Assembly: GCA_050946195.1 (NCBI GenBank)
Contig: JBMNUI010000064.1
Span: 1 to 8,565, forward strand
Reading direction: 5' to 3'
Origin: UMGS1002 sp050946195
GTDB taxonomy: Bacteria; Bacillota; Clostridia; Oscillospirales; CAG-272
Length of the DNA: 8,565 nucleotides
Below are positions 3,870 to 8,565 of the stretch, piece after piece. The notes under the pieces were generated by a model. The model was not told the origin of the DNA, did no database searches, and was given only the letters and a program-made list of their open reading frames with translations. The position numbers and the translations under genes are program-made. Numbering within the stretch: position 1 is the first letter of the stretch; each line of letters starts with the position of its first letter.

Positions 3870-5879
3870 TTACTGAATCTGAACAAACCCCACTCCGTCG
3901 GCCTCAAGATCGACGTAAAAGTCCCGGCCGGCTTCATTGGTTATTTTGGCAACAACAGGCTCATGGGAGAGGTTCCAGACCGCAACCCCGATGCTGCCGT
4001 CGGCAGCCCTGTAGGCTTTGGCGCAAACCCGTGGGTCGGCAGTGAACCCGTCGTCTCCTATGAACCTGCCCTCGTGCAGGAATTTTGCGTACTTTTTACG
4101 CAGGGCAATAATCTTCTTGAGATACTCTGCATAGTTCGGGATGTCGGACATGCGCCCGCAGCAGCGGAAAATGGTCATATCAAAGGCCAACCCGTATACA
4201 AAAGTAATGTTTACGTTGTCCCGGTAATTCACCTCATCCATGCCGAGCCCGCGGTTTGTGAACACCAGCTCGGGGAAGGTATAGCGGTACATATCGGGCC
4301 GGTTGATTTTATGCCTCGGATTCATCCCGCTGCTCTGCGAGATGTCCATATGCTGGTTGAAGCAGTCAACCAGATGCTCCATGAGAATGATTTTGTCCTC
4401 GCCGCGGGCCTTTATCGTCTTCCTCAGGTCGGCAAAGCGACGAGCCTTTGAGGCGCAGGCCATATTCGGCTTTTTGTGGTCGTGCCTATCCGAGAAGCAG
4501 AGGTATGGCTTGAGTCCGCCGAGATCATATAGCACGCCGTCGCAGCCCAGGTCAAGGCAATATTCGGCAAGCGCCTTCATCTTTTCGTGCCACCTGTCAG
4601 AACCCGGGCAGGCGCCGTACATCGGCATCGGCGGGTTGGGAAGCTTGCGGTATGTAGCCTCGCCGCAATAGGTTTCGGCAAAGGGCACATCTTCGTCCCA
4701 GATGCTCTTTATCAGGCACTCCTCACCGCCTTCTTTCAGATAGAAGTCGCTTTTGCGGTCGATGAGAAAATAGCTGACGAACATTATGACGCGGCCGCCC
4801 TTTGAGTGGACGTATTCAATGGCATCCCGCAGGTCCTGCTCGGTCCCCAACCCGTCAACCGGGTCGTTGTCGACCACAAAATCCGGCCACATGCGGGCAA
4901 AGCCTCCCCGTTCCCAGCCAAGCAGGAAGATGGTATCAATCCCCACAGCCTGGGCTTCATCGAAGAGCTCGGGGATTTGTTTATAATTCCAGTTGATCTC
5001 GCAGTGGTGCGGCTTGAGTATGACGCGCAGCCAGCCCTCAAAATGACGCGCCCAGTCGGGAAGCTTTGGCGCCACGAAATATCCGCTCTCTTCGGCCCAG
5101 CGGCGGTAGATGCGCGCGCCGCTCCGCCAGTCTCCTTTGTGAGGTTGATAGACAATCGGCGCGCCCTCCCAGACCTCGCCAGGTCCGGTGAAGGGATAGC
5201 GAATAACACCGAGCGAGAGCAGGTTGGTCTTTACATTCCGCTCGGCGTGAAGGCAGATGGTCTGGTGCGACAGGTCATGCGAGCCGACATAAAGTCCCTC
5301 GGCGCTGCTGTAAAGGTCAAACCAGGGCATTGAGCCCGAGCCGCCGGGGTACAGGAGGTCAAGGTCGGTGTGCTTGTGGTCGAGGCGTTCGTATTTCCTG
5401 AATCCCATGTGAACAGACAGATCGGATATCGCCGGTGCCTCGATTATTTTCCCGTAGCTTGCCGGCCACATGATGCGGTCGGTCTCCGGGCTGCCGTTAA
5501 TCGAACGGATGCCCGATGCGGCGGTGATGTTGAGCTCGGTTACCGTAATATCCGACCGGTTTTCAATCCTCGAGGTGACATAAAGCACCTCGCCATCAAG
5601 TGTAAAGGTCAGAGCAAGCCCTATATCAAGCTCCCTGCCGCCCGAGAACAGCTTTTCGTATGAAAGGACAAGCGAGTTTCCGCGAACCTCAACACGGCCG
5701 TCCTGCTCTTCTGCAAACACCGGCCGCTCGGTTCTCTGCCCCTCTTTCCAGATCAGCTTCCAGGTGTGGGCCGGCTCAAGGACATATTCATGCCCCGTCT
5801 TTTTATTATAAAATGAGCAGTTTCTGCCGCAATCATCGAGCGCGTAGGCGATTTCGGCATTTTCAATCAGATATGTCAT
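3870..5879 (-). CDS. Glycoside-hydrolase-like protein (TIM barrel, possibly DUF6259 type)
   Basis: This 669-residue protein has no signal peptide and is presumably cytoplasmic. The architecture resembles large retaining glycosidases of the GH36/GH101/GH129-like sort: an N-terminal beta-sandwich (~1-270, for example LEPAHTWKLIWKEG, SMPWFDLYSSAEGLYVGSHD), a TIM barrel (~280-600: EGWLRVILKPHH, GIDTIFLLGWERGG, GGRVIMFVSYFLI, GCDGVLYDLGG, DKIILMEHLVD) and a small C-terminal beta domain (GSIGVAVWNLSHEPV). The Asp of VLYDLGG (D452) sits at a strand end where a nucleophile is expected, and E501 in MEHLVD is a candidate second catalytic residue; both are inferences. I recall the DUF6259 family as the closest match but cannot verify it. 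The start is the ATG at 5879, with GGAGG 4 nt upstream; the longer frame to 5945 would include the promoter. It probably acts on an oligosaccharide imported with the help of the downstream SBP. Confidence 0.75.
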   Translation of the reverse strand: MTYLIENAEIAYALDDCGRNCSFYNKKTGHEYVLEPAHTWKLIWKEGQRTERPVFAEEQDGRVEVRGNSLVLSYEKLFSGGRELDIGLALTFTLDGEVLYVTSRIENRSDITVTELNITAASGIRSINGSPETDRIMWPASYGKIIEAPAISDLSVHMGFRKYERLDHKHTDLDLLYPGGSGSMPWFDLYSSAEGLYVGSHDLSHQTICLHAERNVKTNLLSLGVIRYPFTGPGEVWEGAPIVYQPHKGDWRSGARIYRRWAEESGYFVAPKLPDWARHFEGWLRVILKPHHCEINWNYKQIPELFDEAQAVGIDTIFLLGWERGGFARMWPDFVVDNDPVDGLGTEQDLRDAIEYVHSKGGRVIMFVSYFLIDRKSDFYLKEGGEECLIKSIWDEDVPFAETYCGEATYRKLPNPPMPMYGACPGSDRWHEKMKALAEYCLDLGCDGVLYDLGGLKPYLCFSDRHDHKKPNMACASKARRFADLRKTIKARGEDKIILMEHLVDCFNQHMDISQSSGMNPRHKINRPDMYRYTFPELVFTNRGLGMDEVNYRDNVNITFVYGLAFDMTIFRCCGRMSDIPNYAEYLKKIIALRKKYAKFLHEGRFIGDDGFTADPRVCAKAYRAADGSIGVAVWNLSHEPVVAKITNEAGRDFYVDLEADGVGFVQIQ

Positions 5880-5883
5880 AGCC

Positions 5884-5888
5884 CCTCC
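5884..5888 (-). promoter_or_regulatory. Hydrolase ribosome binding site
   Basis: GGAGG on the minus strand, 4 nt before the ATG at 5879. It decides the start in favour of MTYLIENAEI over the upstream in-frame start at 5945. Confidence 0.8.
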
Positions 5889-5916
5889 AATTTTGTGATT
5901 ACTCTCTTTTTTTATT

Positions 5917-5945
5917 ATCTTATACCGCTTTGCCCGGCCTGTCAA
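5917..5945 (-). promoter_or_regulatory. Promoter of the hydrolase-SBP unit
   Basis: A perfect TTGACA (5945-5940) is followed after 17 nt by TAAGAT (5922-5917); TATAAG two bases earlier (spacer 15) is an alternative -10. The start of transcription would be about 30 nt before the hydrolase ATG. The second IS ends 34 bp upstream of the -35 box. Confidence 0.7.
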
Positions 5946-5950
5946 TGCAC

Positions 5951-5977
5951 AATATCGACAAGAGATAATACGATATT
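5951..5977. promoter_or_regulatory. Possible operator dyad upstream of the hydrolase promoter
   Basis: AATATCG (5951-5957) and CGATATT (5971-5977) are exact 7-bp inverted arms separated by 13 bp, starting 5 bp upstream of the -35 box. The position suits an activator or repressor site. The outer arm overlaps the TA beside the IS, so the insertion sits at its edge. The dyad may be fortuitous. Confidence 0.35.
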
Positions 5978-5978
5978 A

Positions 5979-5995
5979 GATAGTGTCTACACGAG
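5979..5995 (+). repeat. IS left terminal inverted repeat (copy 2)
   Basis: The same 17 bp as at 814-830, immediately before the orfB stop codon. Confidence 0.93.
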
Positions 5996-6367
5996 TTAAG
6001 CAAGGATTTCCGCCCATAAAGCAATGCAACGTATCTGGACGGCAGCAAGAAAAGAACCTGTGTTTTTACAATACCGCGTTGCTATTCCACGCCAGCGCTT
6101 CAAATGCAAAAATGCATTTTCAACAAGGTGGCGAAGTTTATAGAGATACTCATCATAATTACGTTTTTCTTTGCGGTTTTGCTTCGGCGGTATTACAGCA
6201 ATCATTCCGTGATCTGTAGCAAATTCGATGATTTCATTGGTATCATATCCACGGTCCGCCAGCAAGCAGTCTGCTTTTATTCCGTCGATAAGCTGCACAG
6301 CTTCTTTGCAATCAGCTCTGGTACCTTCTGTAATAAGGATTCTGACCGGCATACCATTCGCATCCAC
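5996..6367 (-). CDS. IS5-family transposase, orfB, copy 2
   Basis: Identical to the orfB at 831-1202: ADRGYD and the Y-(2)-R-(3)-E-(6)-K signature are intact, with a GTG first codon and no ribosome binding site. It is expected to be produced by -1 frameshifting from orfA at the A4-G5 run at 6391-6400. Read-through beyond its stop would enter the hydrolase promoter region (5917-5945) in the sense direction. Confidence 0.88.
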   Translation of the reverse strand: MDANGMPVRILITEGTRADCKEAVQLIDGIKADCLLADRGYDTNEIIEFATDHGMIAVIPPKQNRKEKRNYDEYLYKLRHLVENAFLHLKRWRGIATRYCKNTGSFLAAVQIRCIALWAEILA

Positions 6368-6762
6368 GGCAAGGTGAATTTTAGTATTGAGCCCCCTTTT
6401 GTGCGGCTCATGCCCTGATTACCGCCTTTTGCACCAGCAGCATGGGGATGAACCTTGCAATGACTCGCGTCAATCATGAGCCATTCATAATCCGGCTCAT
6501 CCACCAAAATTTCAAGCAGTTTCTCCCAGATTCCTTTATCACGCCATCTGCGAAAACGCTGATGAACAGTACCCCACTTGCCATATGACGGCGGCAAATC
6601 GCGCCATGGAGCACCGGTTCTCAAAATCCAGAACACTCCATTTATAAATCGACGATTATCTTGTGCTATTCCACCCCATTGGCCGCGTTGTCCGGGTAAG
6701 TGTGGTTCGATTAATGCCCATACTTCATCTGATATATCATGTCTGTGCTGTGCATTTTCCAT
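6277..6762 (-). CDS. IS5-family transposase, orfA, copy 2
   Basis: Identical to the orfA of copy 1. It starts at the ATG at 6762 after AGCAGGTG and carries the N-terminal IS5 transposase region and the first catalytic Asp (D98, in LMIDASHCK). Beyond TKGG its own frame is non-conserved, and the -1 frame continues into orfB. With both copies undamaged, either element could supply transposase to both. Confidence 0.88.
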   Translation of the reverse strand: MENAQHRHDISDEVWALIEPHLPGQRGQWGGIAQDNRRFINGVFWILRTGAPWRDLPPSYGKWGTVHQRFRRWRDKGIWEKLLEILVDEPDYEWLMIDASHCKVHPHAAGAKGGNQGMSRTKGGSILKFTLPWMRMVCRSESLLQKVPELIAKKLCSLSTE

Positions 6763-6794
6763 GTGTAACACCTGCTTCTTCAGTCGTTACACAT

Positions 6795-6823
6795 ATTATA
6801 TCACACTTTTGTTCTCTTGTCTA
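6795..6823 (-). promoter_or_regulatory. Transposase promoter inside IS right end (copy 2)
   Basis: The same TAGACA, 17-nt spacer, TATAAT arrangement as at 1630-1658. Confidence 0.7.
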
Positions 6824-6824
6824 T

Positions 6825-6841
6825 CTCGTGTAGACACTATC
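6825..6841 (-). repeat. IS right terminal inverted repeat (copy 2)
   Basis: The same 17 bp as at 1660-1676, followed by TA at 6842-6843. Confidence 0.93.
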
Positions 6842-6857
6842 TAGGCTGGTGCGGAAT

Positions 6858-7130
6858 ATGAAAATCAAGGACGGCTTTATTCTGTCGAAGGTGGGGGAGG
6901 ACTATATAGCCATGCCGGCCGGGGAACCCTCAGGCAAGTTCTCAAATATGATTCTCCTGAATAGTACCGGCGCTTTCCTTTGGGAGCGTCTCTCAACAGA
7001 AGGCGGATCTGACGAGGAAAGCCTGATAAAATCTCTGCTTGCCGAATACGATATCGATGAGCAAACAGCGCGAGCCGATATTTCGAATTTCTTGAAAAAG
7101 CTTAGTTCTGCCGGAATACTTGAAAACTGA
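6858..7130 (+). CDS. PqqD-family small protein, copy 2
   Basis: This is identical to the 90-residue PqqD-family protein at 1693-1965, including the LNSTGAFLW motif. Here the sequence upstream of the IS is the hydrolase promoter region, which faces away. Unlike copy 1, there is therefore not even a distant promoter pointing at it across the IS. Any expression would have to start within the IS, and I see no convincing outward promoter there. It may be a silent copy. Confidence 0.78.
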   Translation: MKIKDGFILSKVGEDYIAMPAGEPSGKFSNMILLNSTGAFLWERLSTEGGSDEESLIKSLLAEYDIDEQTARADISNFLKKLSSAGILEN

Positions 7131-7148
7131 TTTTCCCGTCCCCCAACA

Positions 7149-7180
7149 AAACAGCCGGCTGCGGATGCAGCCGGCTGTTT
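7149..7180. terminator. Bidirectional terminator between PqqD and SBP genes (copy 2)
   Basis: Identical to 1984-2015: a perfect 14-bp stem with a GGAT loop and T-rich sides on both strands, between two convergent genes. Confidence 0.9.
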
Positions 7181-7181
7181 A

Positions 7182-8565
7182 TTATTCTTCTTTGAGTTTT
7201 TCAACTTCTTCCATGAAGCTCTTGATTGCGCTTTCTACCACGGTTTCGGTCCTCTGTATGGCAGAAGCAATTCCGGTCATGGAGGGAACCACAATCATGC
7301 CACGGATGTTGCCGAAGTTCCAGATAAAGCCGATGTCATACAGGCGGTTTGCAAATACAATATCGAGCACTTTCGCGGCTGTGCTGTCTTTGACCAGCTT
7401 GACACCCAGCACCTCATCATAGAAGGGTGGCATTACGTTGTAGTAGGATTCAACGGCCATCGCCTCAAACACAAGCGCAATTCTCTCATAATCCAAACTG
7501 TCTTTGGGCACGCAGATGATTGTAGCCGCCCATGAATTCACTGGGACACAGTAGTCATCCTGTGAAGCATCGAACTTCGGTATCGGGATGATGCCGAACT
7601 GAACCTGGTATTTGCGCAGGTCATAGAGCGACTGGACCGGCCGAAGCATGAAGAGCGCCTGATCATTGGCGAACATGGCGGCTACCTCGGGCGGCTGCAG
7701 TTTGTATGTCTGACGGTTGAAATAAACATTCTGATCGGTCATAATCGAGAAGATCTTCTCAAGCGCCGAGATTGCCCGCTCATTGTTGAGGTTGTATTTT
7801 ATAGTGGTCCCGTCGTTGATCGTTGTATAGATGCCGGCCGAATGCAGGAGATAATATGAGCCGTCGTTCTGGCAGGAAATCAGGTAGGAGTCATTCTGGT
7901 CCATTTTGCTGTCCGAGTTCATGTCGGCGGAAACAAGAGTTGCGTACGACAGCATCTGGTCGAGCGTCCAGTCGCCGCTCAGCGCGACCTCATAAAAATC
8001 GGGAATTTCGAGCTTCTCGGCCAGATCCTTGTTGTAGAAAGCTACCACGGTGGAGAGCTTATCGACAAAGGTCACATCGCTGACCGCGGCAAACTTCTTG
8101 CCCGACATCGTAAAGCTCTCGACAGAGTTCTGGTCGAACCACGGCATCGAAAGGTCGATGTCGAGTGTGTCGTAGCTCACTATAAGCCCGAGGTTAAAGA
8201 GCCTGCCGACTTCGTTTAGGCACTGGTCAACCAAATCATAGGAGCCAGTACCCGAAAGAACGCTGGCCTGCAGTCTTTGAGACAGCCCTTTTCCGTCCTC
8301 GACCGAAACAATTTTGACACCGAATCTTTCCTCAACCAACCGATTCCGTGTGTAAATCGCGTCGTTAAGCGTCTCTCCGGTTTCCCCGCTGACCGCGATA
8401 TCATTGGGGATTTCGCTCCAGCCGTGCACCGTCTGCGAATCGTAGCGCAGTACGTGAAATTCGGCCCCTCCGTAGTCCTTATCCGGGAAGTCAGGGTAAA
8501 GTCTAGTGGTCTCGCCCTCGCTTGTGGTCTCATTTGCCTGGGGGCCTGAGGTATCCTTGGGATTA
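7182..8565 (-). CDS. Extracellular solute-binding lipoprotein, copy 2, 5'-truncated by window end
   Basis: This is the second copy of the lipoprotein gene at 2017-3489. The window ends within codon 30, so residues 31-490 are visible (from NPKDTSG) and the signal peptide and lipobox lie outside; the ATG is expected 89 bp beyond the end. The visible part is identical to copy 1, including the DMNSDSKMDQND loop. If the tandem arrangement continues, it would be preceded on this strand by another relic leader and hydrolase gene. Duplication would raise the dose of this binding protein. Confidence 0.88.
   Translation of the reverse strand, partial: NPKDTSGPQANETTSEGETTRLYPDFPDKDYGGAEFHVLRYDSQTVHGWSEIPNDIAVSGETGETLNDAIYTRNRLVEERFGVKIVSVEDGKGLSQRLQASVLSGTGSYDLVDQCLNEVGRLFNLGLIVSYDTLDIDLSMPWFDQNSVESFTMSGKKFAAVSDVTFVDKLSTVVAFYNKDLAEKLEIPDFYEVALSGDWTLDQMLSYATLVSADMNSDSKMDQNDSYLISCQNDGSYYLLHSAGIYTTINDGTTIKYNLNNERAISALEKIFSIMTDQNVYFNRQTYKLQPPEVAAMFANDQALFMLRPVQSLYDLRKYQVQFGIIPIPKFDASQDDYCVPVNSWAATIICVPKDSLDYERIALVFEAMAVESYYNVMPPFYDEVLGVKLVKDSTAAKVLDIVFANRLYDIGFIWNFGNIRGMIVVPSMTGIASAIQRTETVVESAIKSFMEEVEKLKEE

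Larger units (their letters stand above)
5979..6841 (-). mobile_element. IS5-family (IS427-group-like) insertion sequence, copy 2
   Basis: This is identical to the IS at 814-1676 and in the same orientation, flanked by TA at 5977-5978 and 6842-6843. Its right flank (GGCTGGTGCGG, PqqD gene) equals that of copy 1, while its left flank is the hydrolase upstream region. Its junctions are therefore hybrid rather than those of an independent insertion. Transcription of its transposase runs toward the hydrolase promoter without an obvious terminator in between. Confidence 0.92.
5976..8565. repeat. Copy 2 of long direct duplication, truncated by window end
   Basis: This repeats 811-3400 at an offset of 5165 and contains a second IS, PqqD-family gene, terminator and solute-binding protein gene. 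All reading frames on both strands agree with copy 1. It directly follows the upstream region of the copy 1 hydrolase, so the arrangement is a head-to-tail tandem array with a unit of 5165 bp. Confidence 0.97.

Noticed and set aside
3963..4451. Plus-strand 162-residue frame inside the hydrolase gene
   Set aside because: It is a shadow of the GC-biased hydrolase codons on the opposite strand, with no recognisable motif.
4784..5209. Minus-strand 141-residue frame overlapping the hydrolase in another frame
   Set aside because: It is an Arg/Ser/Pro-rich out-of-frame product, typical of a shifted reading of a real gene. I see no break in the hydrolase frame that would require it.
4806..5333. Plus-strand 175-residue frame inside the hydrolase gene
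   Set aside because: It is antisense to the conserved barrel region of the hydrolase and has no plausible start signal.
5880..5945. Upstream extension of the hydrolase start to 5945
   Set aside because: It would overlap the TTGACA promoter, while GGAGG lies just before the ATG at 5879.
811..8565. CRISPR array or phage-type repeats as an explanation of the long repeat
   Set aside because: There is one long direct repeat with a 5165-bp period. No short regularly spaced repeats, integrase or phage genes are present.

Overview
The window looks like a piece of an anaerobic Firmicutes genome, probably class Clostridia and Oscillospiraceae/Ruminococcaceae-like. The reasons are the clostridial-type pyridoxamine kinase, a lipoprotein sugar-type solute-binding protein with a D-x-N-x-D-x-K-x-D loop, a small PqqD-family protein, and a large cytoplasmic glycoside-hydrolase-like protein with strong GGAGG ribosome binding. 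Genus cannot be decided from the sequence.

Layout. Positions 1-680 (+) hold the 3' part of a PdxK-type kinase, followed by a strong terminator. Positions 761-789 carry a sigma-A-like promoter that points right. It runs straight into an 863-bp IS5-family (IS427-group-like) insertion sequence at 814-1676. Sixteen bases after the IS starts a PqqD-family small protein (1693-1965, +). It converges, across a shared bidirectional terminator (1984-2015), on a minus-strand unit: glycoside-hydrolase-like protein (5879 to 3870), then a frameshifted relic of a second solute-binding lipoprotein gene (3828 to 3727), then an intact solute-binding lipoprotein (3489 to 2017). Upstream of the hydrolase promoter lies a second, identical IS (5979-6841). 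After it the PqqD gene, terminator and solute-binding protein gene repeat exactly until the window ends at 8565, inside the solute-binding protein gene.

The central observation is therefore a direct duplication with a period of 5165 bp. The segment 811-3400 reappears as 5976-8565 with no difference that I can see, and its left boundary coincides with the IS end. The two IS copies share their right flank but have different left flanks. That is the signature of recombination between direct IS copies producing a tandem array of IS + PqqD + SBP + hydrolase. A misassembly around the IS would look the same and must be excluded.

How the genes may work together: the lipoprotein would capture an oligosaccharide outside the cell and the cytoplasmic hydrolase would cleave it after import. 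No permease or ATPase gene is present, so transport must rely on genes elsewhere. The PqqD-like protein (a RiPP recognition element fold) has no radical-SAM partner or precursor peptide in view, and the IS separates it from its likely promoter. I do not see a complete new system here. The most notable features are the IS-bounded duplication, the decayed paralogous SBP leader, and the hydrolase of uncertain family.
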